Below, one piece after another: positions 1-8,903 of a stretch of 63,514 nt of DNA. Positions within the stretch are counted from its first letter, which is position 1; every line of letters starts with the position of its first letter. Both the position numbers and the translations under genes were made by a program. The notes under the pieces are model-generated. The model worked only from the letters and a program-made list of their open reading frames with translations. It was not told the origin of the DNA and did no database searches. Source of the stretch: Deltaproteobacteria bacterium (GTDB lineage: Bacteria; Desulfobacterota; Binatia; UBA9968); assembly GCA_016210115.1 (NCBI GenBank), contig JACQUW010000044.1, positions 1 through 63,514 of the forward strand, read 5' to 3'.

Positions 1-1
1 G

Positions 2-3000
2 GGAAGTAAGGCGCTCGATTCATCAGGCAGCGGTAATATAGCCAGTTTAGTTAATACGCCCACCTGGACAGCGGGAAAAATAGGAGGCGCAGTCGCTCTC
101 AATGGAGTCAATAACTATGTGGACATTGCGTCATCCAGCGCGTTGGGCGTTACCACAGCTTATACCATCTCCTTGTGGGTCAAGCCCTCTGCTCTGGTGG
201 ATTATTCGCCGCTTATTTTTCGAGCCGACACCTTAGATGATATCGAGGTGTACGACACCGCGGAAACCGGCGCTCAAGGGCTCACCATAGTCCACAACCG
301 CGGCAATGGGGGAACATTTTTCTTTGCCTCAAATAACAGGGGTTCAGGAACAACAGGAGCATGGGGTGGACTGCCCAAAAACAAGTGGAATCATCTTGTC
401 ATCACTTATGCGAATAACACCTGGAAGTTGTACCTGGATGGGGTCCAAAAGGGAAACACCATAACCGGAGTCCCCGCGCCCCTGCATACGAATAAAGGAT
501 GGATGATCGGTAGAACCCGTAACAGCGCCTTTAGCGGCACGCAATACCTCAACGGTCTCATCGATGATGTCCGCATCTACAACCGAGCGCTTTCGGCAAC
601 AGAAGTCGAGGCTATTTACACAAGCGCACCGCCGCCATCTTTTGACTTTACCATTGCCAATGGCGGATCGAGATCGGTTACCCAAGGCTTATCTATATCG
701 AATAGCATTACGGCTTCCCTGGCTTACGGAACGCCGCAGGCTGTATCGTTCGTGACTTCCGGACTTCCACAGGGATCTAACCATACCCTCTCTTCGCCTG
801 GATGCAATCCAACCTGCTCTGTTAATTTGACCGTCAATACGTCTATTTCCACTCCTGCGGGAATTTATAAGATCACTATCACCGGAGCCGGCGGTGAAAT
901 GAGAAAAACGACGTCTTTCACGTTGATCGTGGATCCGGCCTCTGTTGAGTCGCCTTCCGTCGCCTCTCCTCTACCGCCGGGCAGTCTCCAAATACCCCTT
1001 ACGATCAAGGAGTCGATCCCTGGCGGAGTGAACGGTGTCAGCAGAGTCGCAGAGCCTGTAACAGTCGGCATTCCTCTGGAGGAAAAGAGTGGCGTTACGA
1101 GTGTCAATCAGTTGGGCCTATCAGGAGCAGAAGCGGGACAATTCCGTGTCCTGGCACGTTGGCCCAATGGCAATATCAAATGGGTCCTCGTTGACTTTCA
1201 GGCCGATGTCCCTGCGGGAGGAACCAACAGTCGGGTTTCACTAACAACTGGATCAGGCAACTTCGGCGGTTCTCTTCTGGCAACCGACGACGGCCCAACG
1301 ATTGCCGTATACACAGGCCCCGCGCAATTTGTCATCAGGAAATCGAATTTCAACATCTTCGATAGCGTCGTTGTGAACGGTCAAGCTCTCGTAAAGCCGG
1401 GGAACAGCGGCCGGATGGTAATGCGTGACACGAGCGATCGGGAATATACATCAGCTAACGATCTCGGTTCAACCGCGCTTATTGAGGAGAATGGACCGGT
1501 GCGCACGGTCGTAAAGGCGATCGGCTCTTTTAGAGATTCCTCGGGGAGACGGTTGGCTGACTATACTCTTCGTCTGCACTTTTTTAGGGGAAAATCTTAC
1601 GTAAAAGCGTTTGTCGTTCTCCGAAATGCTGATAGCACCTACCGCGGAGACGTGCTCTTTAATAGTGTCGAGGCTGTGGTTCCAATTGCCCTCGAAGGGG
1701 CCCAGACCGTTGAGCTGGCGCGTAAATCGGGCGCCGTGAGCCAAAAACTCGGTGCCGGCGAGATAGCGTCCATTTTTCAAGGCTTCAGTACCGGGATGTT
1801 CGGGCCGGAGAACCGGGACTGCTTTAACTGGACACCGCCGGTTGCCGGAAGCTGTGATCCGAACTTCAATTACACCTTTGACCCGGGCGCTGCCGGCTTG
1901 GAAGTCAAGGTGGGCAGCACGGTTATCAACTCACTCGGGAACCAGGATGACTGGACGCAGGGCTGGGCTGAGTTGCGCGACGATCAGGGCAAGGGCGTCA
2001 CGCTCCTCTACCGCTGGATGTCCGGCTACTGGCCAGCGGGACTTGAGATCAGCGGAGACGGCGGCACCAGTATTGAGCTTTTCTCGAAACGGAACCCAAA
2101 GAAAGGTCTTAACCTCGTTTTTCAAAAGCATGAGTTCCGGGAAATTATGTGGGACTTTCACACCCAGCGTATCAACAATGCGGAGACGTTGTATCACCTG
2201 CAGTATCCGCTTGTGGCCTATGCTGAACTTTCACACTACCAGAAGACCAAGGCTTTGTACGGGCAGACTGAACTGGTGACCGCGCCTCAACAGAATAGCT
2301 GGTTTGCGGCACAGGGAAAGACCGGGCCGTCACTCTACCCGTGGTATCGAATCTACCGCATGTGGGGTTGGGGCACCGGAGGAGGAGCCAACCAAACAGA
2401 TTTCCCTCTGAACGATCTCCTCGATTTCCTGAGAACCGGATATGGCCCATCTTACCTTATAGGCGAGCAACGAAGCCTTTTTAACAACACGGCGATTGTG
2501 CATTCCGACGATGGCAACGTTGCTTCCGCCTCTGATCCCGATCCCGCACGGCGGTCGAGTCTTAACGGAGGCTTCATCGACATGGAGCACGCGCATGTCC
2601 TGTCGCTTCCCTTCTACTACTTCCTAAGCGGCAACGAATGGATTAAAGAGGGGCTTCTCAATTATGGCCAATATCTCGATTATACGGAGCAGGTTGGTTA
2701 CTTTAAAATGCCGTCCAATCCCTATTCCCGCGCCTGGAGCCGAAAGTACCGCAACGTCGCTCTGATTTATGAATTCACCTGCCAGACAGGGATCTGCGAT
2801 TCACGGTACAAAGACTACCTGGCCAATTGGACTGATTTTCTTCTGAATTCCCGAGACAATCCCCCCAATTTTTCCGTGCGCGGGCGCAACTTGAATCGCG
2901 GCTACCTCTACTGGGATTCCCCGTGGGCGCAGGAGCTTGGGTTTCGGCCAGTACACGCGCTTACCAGCGTGCAAATCCATTTTGAATCAATATGGCAGGC

Positions 3001-3751
3001 ATTAAGAATTATGAACGATACCGCCTGGAACTACCCACGCAAAGAAGACATTGAGGATTACCTGACCGGGGTTTCCCAATTTGTGTTCAACGAATATTAC
3101 GATGAGATCGGCAGTCAAATAGAGCAATTCGGTTTCATGTATGGATATCCACTCGACAAAGCTTATACTATCGGCAGCGCCTGGTATTTAAAGCCGACCC
3201 CTTATGACGCTTCCCGCGCGGCAGTCTTCGGCTATCAGAGAACGGGAGACACGTCTTTCCTGACTAAGGCCAACAAATTGATTTGGGCCATCACCGAATA
3301 TGCCACTGCCCGGAGTCCGTCAGAACTGCAAGACCAGGCTCTCATGTATGCTCATTTCAATCCCCCTAAGACATGGAAGCCCGTTTCTGTGTCCGTTCAA
3401 AGTAGCGGTAATGGGTCCTACACTTTAACGTGGACGGTTCCTCAGGACGCCGGTCAATACCAGATCAAATATGCCGACCAGCCCATCGTTGAATGGCTCG
3501 GTTTTGATAAAGTCAATAGAACTTATCGATACGATCCGGCTCAATACGCGGCCTACTTTGCCGCCGCGAATATATCGGACGAACCTGGTCCCGCAGCGCC
3601 AGGAACTCAGCAGCAATTCACCGTGACCGGGCTGGATCCAAATAAGAACTGGAATTTTGCTATGAAGTACCACCCGGATACACCCGCAACTGTGCCTTCT
3701 CCACCCAAAGCGACCACACCTGCCGCGCCCACGGGGCTGGTGGTAAAGTAG
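2..3751 (+). CDS. LamG plus exo-rhamnogalacturonan-lyase-like secreted protein, 5'-partial
   Basis: The reading frame is open to the left edge, so the start lies outside the window; the GTG at 119 is only the first in-window start-like codon. The visible protein begins inside a concanavalin A-like LamG domain (NGVNNYVDI, then the typical KWNHLVITY and LNGLIDDVRIYNRALS blocks, roughly the first 210 residues). A Pro/Ser-rich linker follows, then a long region resembling the PcRGLX/YetA family (beta-barrel start SLQIPLTIKE, WPNGNIKWVLVDF, later GYWPAGLEISGDGG). The C-terminus (about residues 1110-1240) is fibronectin III-like. The family acts on pectin-type polysaccharide outside the cell; here that role is inferred. 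The stop is followed at once by repeat DNA. The kelch-type gene downstream is on the same strand, unlike almost everything else here. Confidence 0.75.
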   Translation, partial: GSKALDSSGSGNIASLVNTPTWTAGKIGGAVALNGVNNYVDIASSSALGVTTAYTISLWVKPSALVDYSPLIFRADTLDDIEVYDTAETGAQGLTIVHNRGNGGTFFFASNNRGSGTTGAWGGLPKNKWNHLVITYANNTWKLYLDGVQKGNTITGVPAPLHTNKGWMIGRTRNSAFSGTQYLNGLIDDVRIYNRALSATEVEAIYTSAPPPSFDFTIANGGSRSVTQGLSISNSITASLAYGTPQAVSFVTSGLPQGSNHTLSSPGCNPTCSVNLTVNTSISTPAGIYKITITGAGGEMRKTTSFTLIVDPASVESPSVASPLPPGSLQIPLTIKESIPGGVNGVSRVAEPVTVGIPLEEKSGVTSVNQLGLSGAEAGQFRVLARWPNGNIKWVLVDFQADVPAGGTNSRVSLTTGSGNFGGSLLATDDGPTIAVYTGPAQFVIRKSNFNIFDSVVVNGQALVKPGNSGRMVMRDTSDREYTSANDLGSTALIEENGPVRTVVKAIGSFRDSSGRRLADYTLRLHFFRGKSYVKAFVVLRNADSTYRGDVLFNSVEAVVPIALEGAQTVELARKSGAVSQKLGAGEIASIFQGFSTGMFGPENRDCFNWTPPVAGSCDPNFNYTFDPGAAGLEVKVGSTVINSLGNQDDWTQGWAELRDDQGKGVTLLYRWMSGYWPAGLEISGDGGTSIELFSKRNPKKGLNLVFQKHEFREIMWDFHTQRINNAETLYHLQYPLVAYAELSHYQKTKALYGQTELVTAPQQNSWFAAQGKTGPSLYPWYRIYRMWGWGTGGGANQTDFPLNDLLDFLRTGYGPSYLIGEQRSLFNNTAIVHSDDGNVASASDPDPARRSSLNGGFIDMEHAHVLSLPFYYFLSGNEWIKEGLLNYGQYLDYTEQVGYFKMPSNPYSRAWSRKYRNVALIYEFTCQTGICDSRYKDYLANWTDFLLNSRDNPPNFSVRGRNLNRGYLYWDSPWAQELGFRPVHALTSVQIHFESIWQALRIMNDTAWNYPRKEDIEDYLTGVSQFVFNEYYDEIGSQIEQFGFMYGYPLDKAYTIGSAWYLKPTPYDASRAAVFGYQRTGDTSFLTKANKLIWAITEYATARSPSELQDQALMYAHFNPPKTWKPVSVSVQSSGNGSYTLTWTVPQDAGQYQIKYADQPIVEWLGFDKVNRTYRYDPAQYAAYFAAANISDEPGPAAPGTQQQFTVTGLDPNKNWNFAMKYHPDTPATVPSPPKATTPAAPTGLVVK

Positions 3752-4052
3752 ACAAAGGACCAGTTGGCAGGGGGCAGGAAGCAGCAGGCCGAGTCAGGAC
3801 TGAGGTAAGAGTGCTGAGGACTGAGCACCGCAGACTGCCGATATCGGACTACTGACCACGACTACAGACGATCTTCGGTCTGCGGTCGTCGGTCCCTGAA
3901 GAGCAAAGGGCATAGCGCAAGGAGCAAAGAACTGAAACCAGCGAGCAGGAGGCAGCTTCCAGGTGGCACCATGACAAAAACGGCAAGAGCAGGGAGCATG
4001 GAGCTAAGCGCAATGCAACTCCGCGCCATACCGAGGTCGCACTGAGATAAGA
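3752..4052. repeat. composite intergenic repeat tract (words B, F, D, A)
   Basis: No gene here. The gap begins with word B (GGCAGGGGGCAGGAAGCAGC), then word F twice (GACTGAGGTAAGAGTGCTG, repeated at the far end as ACTGAGATAAGAGTGCTG). Between them lie word D (GGTCTGCGGTCGTCGGTCC) and word A (AGCAAAGGGCATAGCGC), then B again. The last F copy runs into the GTG start of the next gene. Confidence 0.75.
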
Positions 4053-5201
4053 GTGCTGAGGTGTGAGGTGCACTTTGCGTCTCTCTTGCTGCTCGTTTCA
4101 ACGATTTTGTTAGCGAGCGCGGCTGTGCTCGTCTCACAGGTCTCCCCAGCCGCCAACAAACAAAACGGTCCATTTGAGTGGGAGAAGATTCCGCCGAATA
4201 TCTGGCTCCGTCTAGAAACCACTGGCACGCCACCACGGAAGGTTTTTCACGGCGCTTCAGCCATTGCCCCTGATCGAGATGAAGTTTTCTTTTTCGGCGC
4301 GGACACCCATGATACGGATTACAACAATACTGTCTCTCGCTTGAACCTCAAGACTTTGGAATGGAGCCAGGACTATATTCCCGACCCAATTACCGACTAC
4401 GCATTAACGTCTGACGGTTATGCCGTTACAAAATCGGGGCGCCCCTGGGCCATGCATACCTTTGATTGCTGGGATTACGATCCGGTGGCGAGAAAACTGG
4501 TAGCCGTGGGCTCTCCTGAGCATGCCGCAGTCGCTATCGCTCAACTACAACAGAAAGGGCTGTTAACGGCCAAGCCACGTGCAGTCACCTGGCTCTATGA
4601 TCCTGATGAAAAAAGTTGGACGCTGATAAGAACCAATTCGCCGCGACTTTTTGCTTTCGCTCTTGTTTGGAATCCCGTTCATAACGAGTTCATTGGCCAC
4701 GACGGACTGGCGACGTACCATTACGACCCGAAAATTAAGAACTGGATTACTCGTCAGGCGCCTTCCGTTCCGGGCTGGCACCGGAAAATGGTGTTTGACA
4801 CCTTCGCCAGCCTGGTATTGACCCTTGGAAACGATAAGGGCAGTGACGTTTTGTATAGCTATGATCCAAACAGTTTCAAGTGGGAAGTCGTAAAAGTCAA
4901 CGGAAAGACATTGCCGGGGAACGGGGCCGCCCTAGCCTATGATACTCACAACCATGTTATGCTTTACCTCGCCAATGATTATCATAACCAGTATGATAAT
5001 CCTTCAGGCAAGAGCGTGACTTTCATTTACGAATCCAAGACAAAAACTTGGAAACGACTGAATGTCCAAAGCCCGGACGTTTATGGCATGAATTACCTAA
5101 CGCAATATGATCCGATTCACAGGGTCTTTTTGCATTTCGAAAAGGCCAGAGACTCTGGAGAACGGCTAGCGGTCTGGACGTTTCGGTACCAGCCGAAGTA
5201 A
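4053..5201 (+). CDS. Secreted kelch-like beta-propeller protein
   Basis: 382 residues starting with a signal peptide or anchor (hydrophobic run LLLLVSTILLASAAVLVSQV at about residues 10-30). The rest is a series of blades with kelch/galactose-oxidase-like signatures: a conserved aromatic followed by DP or DT and a W about 20 residues on (DCWDYDPVARKLVAV, TWLYDPDEKSWTLI, TYHYDPKIKNWITR, YSYDPNSFKWEVV, FIYESKTKTWKRL). No catalytic residues are recognisable, so binding or structural roles are as likely as enzymatic ones. The start is uncertain: GTG at 4053 lies in a repeat word, and GTG at 4068 keeps the signal peptide intact. It follows the lyase-like gene on the same strand, so a shared role in polysaccharide handling outside the cell is possible. 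Confidence 0.7.
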   Translation: MLRCEVHFASLLLLVSTILLASAAVLVSQVSPAANKQNGPFEWEKIPPNIWLRLETTGTPPRKVFHGASAIAPDRDEVFFFGADTHDTDYNNTVSRLNLKTLEWSQDYIPDPITDYALTSDGYAVTKSGRPWAMHTFDCWDYDPVARKLVAVGSPEHAAVAIAQLQQKGLLTAKPRAVTWLYDPDEKSWTLIRTNSPRLFAFALVWNPVHNEFIGHDGLATYHYDPKIKNWITRQAPSVPGWHRKMVFDTFASLVLTLGNDKGSDVLYSYDPNSFKWEVVKVNGKTLPGNGAALAYDTHNHVMLYLANDYHNQYDNPSGKSVTFIYESKTKTWKRLNVQSPDVYGMNYLTQYDPIHRVFLHFEKARDSGERLAVWTFRYQPK

Positions 5202-5240
5202 ACCAGCAGGCAGGAGGCATTCAAACGACTACCCTTAGGA

Positions 5241-5672
5241 CTAAGGTAAAAGGGCTGAGGACTGAGCAGAACCTCGGGCTCTCTTGCCCAAAAGCCTTTG
5301 TCTTTGAACAGCGACCCGGAGACCACCGACGATTCTTCCAACTTCTTTAGCCTGAGCTTGAAGTCTCTCAAACGCAGAATCATCGACATAGCCAACATCT
5401 AATGCCACATAAAGGTGAGATCGTACTTCTGCACACGATCCTTTTGCCATTGACAGGAATTGATGAAATTCGCCCCGGCCGCCTCGCTCGAAACCTTCAG
5501 CTATATTGGCCATGACAGAGACAGCGGCTTCTCGCATTTGTCTCAGAAGACCCAAATCTTTGGAGAAGGCTTGCTGCTGCGTGACCTTATAGATCGCCTT
5601 GGTCAATTCCCTAGCCTTCTGCCAAGCGATCAAATCCTCGAATCGCTCCACCTTGTTGGCTTGTTCTGTCAT
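5241..5672 (-). CDS. Four-helix bundle protein (23S rRNA intervening-sequence protein family)
   Basis: 143 residues. The family signature is clear: [20 protein letters not shown] near the N-terminus, [20 protein letters not shown] (the RR-A-SV--NIAEG block) at about residues 42-61, then [22 protein letters not shown]. Members of this family (TIGR02436 type) are small helical bundles often found inside intervening sequences or mobile contexts; the biochemical function is unknown. The last 15 residues or so ([14 protein letters not shown]) are read from word F repeat DNA. This is one of four such loci in the window; two of the other three are broken. It is flanked on both sides by composite repeats. 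Confidence 0.85.
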   Translation of the reverse strand: MTEQANKVERFEDLIAWQKARELTKAIYKVTQQQAFSKDLGLLRQMREAAVSVMANIAEGFERGGRGEFHQFLSMAKGSCAEVRSHLYVALDVGYVDDSAFERLQAQAKEVGRIVGGLRVAVQRQRLLGKRARGSAQSSALLP

Positions 5673-5745
5673 CTTCCTCAGTCCTGGTTTTTCAGCCCTC
5701 AGTCCTCATTACTCAATTTTCCGTCAACGGTCGACACGCTTAACG
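5673..5745. repeat. composite repeat (words F, D, A)
   Basis: Two reversed F words (CCTCAGTCCTGG and CCTCAGTCCTCATTACTC), a D word (CCGTCAACGGTCGACACGC) and an A word (TATGCACTATGCGCTT). The A word overlaps the stop of the neighbouring glycosyltransferase, whose last residues (SQAHSA) it encodes. Confidence 0.65.
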
Positions 5746-6975
5746 CTATGCACTATGCGCTTGGCTGATCTTATTGAAGATTTCCGCCATTCGGCCGACG
5801 AGTTCGCGCCGCTGAAACTGGCTCAGGTATTCGCGATTCGGACAAAAAGGCACGGTTCCATTCCCATTGTTAGAGAGCAACGACTCTAAGACATTACTCA
5901 GCCCCAAGACATTGCCCGGTTCGGTCACCCACCCTAAACGGCCTCTTTCAATGATCTCCGAGGTAGCGCCTGGCGCTGCGATGCAGAGGATGGGGCGGCC
6001 GGCCGCGACGTATTCGAAAAGTTTCCCGGGTATCACACCGGAAGTGGTTTCTCCCGTATCCACGATCAAAAGCAAAACGTCCGCTTGAACCTGAAGCTCC
6101 TTGGAGCGAGCATAGGGCACGTCGGGAAAAAAATGGAGCTGTTTTGCCAGGTCGAACCGGCTGGCCAGCTCATCCAGGCGAGAACGAATCTCGGGTGAGA
6201 CTCCACCATAGTACTCAACATGGAACCGCCTTCTGAGCTCAGGTCGGTTTTTGAATAAGGCACCGGCCGCCTCGATTAACTCATATCCGCGACGGTTCTT
6301 AAATAACCTCCCGGTATAGACAAAACGAACCAAACCATTCGAATTTTCAACAGGATTGATTCCTGCATACTCCTCGGGGTCATATCCGTTGGTCACAGTA
6401 AAGAACCGCTCCGCTGGCACTTTACCGAGGCGTTCCCTCAGTGAAGCCATCTTGGGCTCAGAAACGGCTATCACAGCGTCGGCCTTCGATAGAGCCCACT
6501 TTTCCATTGCTATCTCAGATCGCCGGCGCCACTGAGGCACCCAATCCCGCAGCACATCCCCGGTCCAGAGATCCCGATAATCGGCAACCCACGGCAACCC
6601 GGTTTTAGCCTTCAAAAAGCGGCCGACCAGCAAATCGGTGAACGGCGGCGCAGTGGTGAAGAGGAGGCTCACTCCTTGCTCGCGACAAATCCGCTTTCCC
6701 GTCGCAACCGCAGGCACGGTCCAAAGGAGCCAGTCGTCAGGGATCAGAATATTCCTCGTGATAAATCTGTCGACGGCTGTCTTGACCTTTCCGAGAATCG
6801 GTATAATGCCTCTCTCGTTTTCATGCTGGCCGCCAGCTGCTAGCTGCTCGCTGCCTCCTAGAGTTGAAGGTTGAGAGTTCATGGTTGAGGGTAAATCAGC
6901 GCTATGCACTATGCCCTTTGCGGTTTCATCTCTACTCTCTGCTGTCTTGTGGTTGTCCCAGCTGCCAGCCGCCAC
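5746..6975 (-). CDS. Glycosyltransferase (GT4-like), C-terminal part of an interrupted gene
   Basis: The recognisable enzyme begins around KVKTAVDRFITRNILIPDD. It continues through the acceptor-side domain (TTAPPFTDLLVGRFLKAKTG, WVADYRDLWTGD) and the C-terminal donor-binding fold (VYTGRLFKNRRGYELIEAA, GKLFEYVAAGRPILCI), as in GT4 enzymes. It lacks the N-terminal Rossmann strand, which is encoded just upstream (7084-7332) in the same frame but behind one TAA stop. About 60 residues at the N-terminus of the open frame are translated repeat (SQPSTLGGSEQLAAGG) and are not native. The two pieces together match a typical length of about 430 residues once the repeat is removed. Whether an active two-part enzyme forms is unknown. 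The gene probably served cell-surface glycan assembly. Confidence 0.75.
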   Translation of the reverse strand: MAAGSWDNHKTAESRDETAKGIVHSADLPSTMNSQPSTLGGSEQLAAGGQHENERGIIPILGKVKTAVDRFITRNILIPDDWLLWTVPAVATGKRICREQGVSLLFTTAPPFTDLLVGRFLKAKTGLPWVADYRDLWTGDVLRDWVPQWRRRSEIAMEKWALSKADAVIAVSEPKMASLRERLGKVPAERFFTVTNGYDPEEYAGINPVENSNGLVRFVYTGRLFKNRRGYELIEAAGALFKNRPELRRRFHVEYYGGVSPEIRSRLDELASRFDLAKQLHFFPDVPYARSKELQVQADVLLLIVDTGETTSGVIPGKLFEYVAAGRPILCIAAPGATSEIIERGRLGWVTEPGNVLGLSNVLESLLSNNGNGTVPFCPNREYLSQFQRRELVGRMAEIFNKISQAHSA

Positions 6976-7086
6976 CTGCCTACTGCCCTCTTCCTCCCCG
7001 CTGCCCGCTGCCTGCTGCCTCCTCTTTTTTTCTTCCTGCCGGCTGCCTGCTGCCTCCTGCCTTGCTGGTTTTCCGAGGAGCCTTTA
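6836..7086. repeat. Composite repeat tract inserted inside a glycosyltransferase gene
   Basis: About 250 bp of words B, A, C and B (B: GCCGCCACCTGCCTACTGCC and GCCGGCTGCCTGCTGCC; A: GCGCTATGCACTATGCCCTTTG; C: GAGTTGAAGGTTGAGAGTTC) lie between two pieces of one glycosyltransferase. The insertion keeps the reading frame, and the only stop it creates is the TAA at 7084-7086. Confidence 0.75.
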
Positions 7087-7332
7087 GGCAAGCCGGATGA
7101 CCTGGTTTTCCGGTTGCGGCCAGTGGGCACGGTAGACGGGCAGTCCAGAAGGAATCTCGGCGAGGGTGAGTTCGTCGTACGGACCTTCAGCCGAGGCGCT
7201 CACGGTCAGAACCAGCGGACTCCATCCCCATTCGAGGAGATGCTGGCATAACTTGAGCGTACGAATGCGGCCGATCGTCTTAAAAGGCGGGAACTCCGCC
7301 GCTACGATCAGGACACGTTTTCTCTTCTCCAC
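7084..7332 (-). CDS. N-terminal fragment of the interrupted glycosyltransferase
   Basis: 82 residues beginning MEKRKRVLIVAAEFPP, the classic first beta-strand and loop of GT4-type enzymes, followed by RTLKLCQHLLEWGWSPLVLTV and ending at VYRAHWPQPENQVIRLA before a TAA. In related enzymes a hydrophobic stretch and the W/F-IPDD block follow directly; here those lie beyond the repeat tract, in the same frame (start-to-start distance 357 bp, a multiple of three). Alone this is not a functional enzyme. Read-through, reinitiation or loss of function are all possible. Confidence 0.7.
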   Translation of the reverse strand: MEKRKRVLIVAAEFPPFKTIGRIRTLKLCQHLLEWGWSPLVLTVSASAEGPYDELTLAEIPSGLPVYRAHWPQPENQVIRLA

Positions 7333-7363
7333 CTTCTGGCTCTTCAGAATCTTCTTATCCTAA

Positions 7364-7400
7364 CTCCTCCCCCCTTGCGGGGGAGGATCAAGGTGGGGGG
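7364..7400 (+). repeat. G/C-rich palindromic element, single copy
   Basis: CTCCTCCCCCCTTGCGGGGG followed by AGGATCAAGGTGGGGGG. The inner CCCCCTTGCGGGGG forms a perfect short stem. Same family as the copies at 8.4-9.1, 24.3, 51.3 and 61.0 kb. It lies between the start of the glycosyltransferase fragment and the stop of the Cys-cluster gene. Confidence 0.8.
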
Positions 7401-7414
7401 CTGCATTAAGATCG

Positions 7415-7537
7415 AGCAGACAAGCTGGCAGGAGGCAGTTGACAGCTAGCGAAAAACAAAGCGTTGATCTGAACCCTCAACCCTTAACTCTCAACTTCCA
7501 TCGGTCAGCCGTCCCCGGTCACCGGTCCTGGAAAGCG
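7415..7537. repeat. composite repeat tract (words B, C, D)
   Basis: Word B (AAGCTGGCAGGAGGCAGTTG), word C twice (GAACCCTCAACCCTTAACTC, then TCAACTTCC) and word D (GGTCAGCCGTCCCCGGTCAC), followed by an A word (GCGCTATGCGCC) that overlaps the stop of the next gene. Confidence 0.7.
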
Positions 7538-8317
7538 CTATGCGCCTAGCGTGAACCTGTCTCCATATCGCGCCTGGAACGTCTCCGCCAATGAGCTCAG
7601 GCGTGAAGCTAAATCCGAGTGATCGATCAGCCGGTCGCGGAGAAGCGCCCATTCAAAGATGGAGAACGAATCGCCTGAGCGTATGCTCTTCGCCGCCTCT
7701 AACCGTGAGCGGACATGCTCTTTTGCCGTCCGGTACGCTGAAATATAAAACAGCATTGTCGGGTCCCGCCCGATGGCACTCGAAATAACCAAGAATTTCT
7801 GCAGTTCCAGGAATGGCACGCTGGCTATCTTGCACGCAGGCTCGAGATTTTCCAGTTTCTCAATCTCTTCGTATATTCCGATGCTGTCGATTCCGGTTAA
7901 ACGACCGTCCAGGTCCAGGACAGGCAGAAGAGGGTACAATCGACACACCGTCGGCCGTGTATCATGATCGCAGGCGCAATTGGGCCGGCGACTGATAATC
8001 GAATCGATTCGCATCATTCCGTGCTCCAGCGGGTATTCAGTCAGCTTACGATCGAAATCACCAAACTGCGCCAGCCACCCTCGGCTGTTGAGATACTCGT
8101 ACTCACCGGGAAGCAACGGAAGCTCTTGAAATTGGGATTTGGCGATAAGCTTGAACCTAGCTTTATAGCGAGAGAAACTGCAGCAGTGGGCATCCCCGCA
8201 AAGTCTCCAGCAATCCTTCACGAAAACTAGATCGGTCGCGTAGATTTCGTCAAAGATCGCGGTCACCGCGTCAGTTAATCCCGAGCCGATAAAGCTCATA
8301 CCTGCTTCATGTCCCAC
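7538..8317 (-). CDS. Cys-cluster protein resembling the YkgJ zinc/iron-chelating family
   Basis: 259 residues from a GTG; an ATG six codons in (8299) is equally possible. Two cysteine clusters stand out: DCWRLCGDAHCCSF at about residues 35-48 and PNCACDHDTRPTVCRLYP at about 110-128. This C-x(n)-CC ... C-x-C-x(n)-C-R-L-YP layout is that of YkgJ/Fli B-type domains, which are proposed to bind Zn or an Fe-S cluster. The second half is helical with no further motif. Function is not known. Similar proteins sometimes accompany methylation and polysaccharide clusters; that is context only. Repeats and palindromic elements flank it on both sides. Confidence 0.6.
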   Translation of the reverse strand: MGHEAGMSFIGSGLTDAVTAIFDEIYATDLVFVKDCWRLCGDAHCCSFSRYKARFKLIAKSQFQELPLLPGEYEYLNSRGWLAQFGDFDRKLTEYPLEHGMMRIDSIISRRPNCACDHDTRPTVCRLYPLLPVLDLDGRLTGIDSIGIYEEIEKLENLEPACKIASVPFLELQKFLVISSAIGRDPTMLFYISAYRTAKEHVRSRLEAAKSIRSGDSFSIFEWALLRDRLIDHSDLASRLSSLAETFQARYGDRFTLGA

Positions 8318-8401
8318 GCTATTCAGGTCCTCTCTCTATCACGAGCCACGAATTAGCACATCTCCTCCCCCCATTCGTCTCTGGGCCTTGTCTCTGCTCA
8401 T

Positions 8402-8439
8402 CCCCCCATCCTTCCCTTCCCCCACAAGGGGGGGGAGGT
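8402..8439 (-). repeat. G/C-rich palindromic element
   Basis: CCCCCCATCCTTCCCTTCCC then CCACAAGGGGGGGGAGG. Inverted orientation relative to the copy at 8524-8560; the two form a head-to-head pair about 85 bp apart. The rest of the 196-bp gap (8318-8513) shows no gene. Confidence 0.75.
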
Positions 8440-8513
8440 ATATGAGGCCTGAAGGGTGCGGCCAATACTAAACTTCACGAAACGCGAGGGAATCCATCTC
8501 TGTCTTTTTATCT

Positions 8514-8903
8514 TTATTCATATCTCCTCCCCCCTTGCGGGGGAGGATCAAGGTGGGGGGAATCAAGCCCACCACCTAATGCCTTCCAAATAACCTCCTT
8601 AACGTTCCCGATCTCTCTTAAGACCTCATTGTCCCAGAACCTCAACACCCGAAATCCCTCTTGCTCTAACCATGCGCTCCGCTCAGCATCATGTGCGGCT
8701 TGCGCCTGCTCACCATGTTGCCCTCCGTCGACTTCCACGACCAAGTGCTTTTCCAAACACACAAAATCCACAATATACCGCCCCAAAGGCTGTTGTCTTC
8801 GAAATTTGTGTCCTCCGATCTGACGTAGACGAAGATGTTGCCACAAGGCACGCTCTGTTTCTGTGGGATTTTTCCTTAGTCGTCTAGCCCTGACCCTGTT
8901 CAT
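8514..8903 (-). other. DUF559 nuclease-like domain, possibly with its own ATG
   Basis: Starting at an internal ATG (8903), 129 residues match the DUF559 pattern related to very-short-patch-repair-type endonucleases: NPTETERALWQHLRLRQIGG, then KFRRQQPLGRYIVDFVCLEK and LVVEVDGGQHGEQ. These give the D...ExD core, followed by DAERSAWLEQEGFRVLRFWD. As a stand-alone gene it would be a normal-length DUF559 protein. Palindromic elements sit on both sides, and one lies in its C-terminal codons. Confidence 0.75.
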
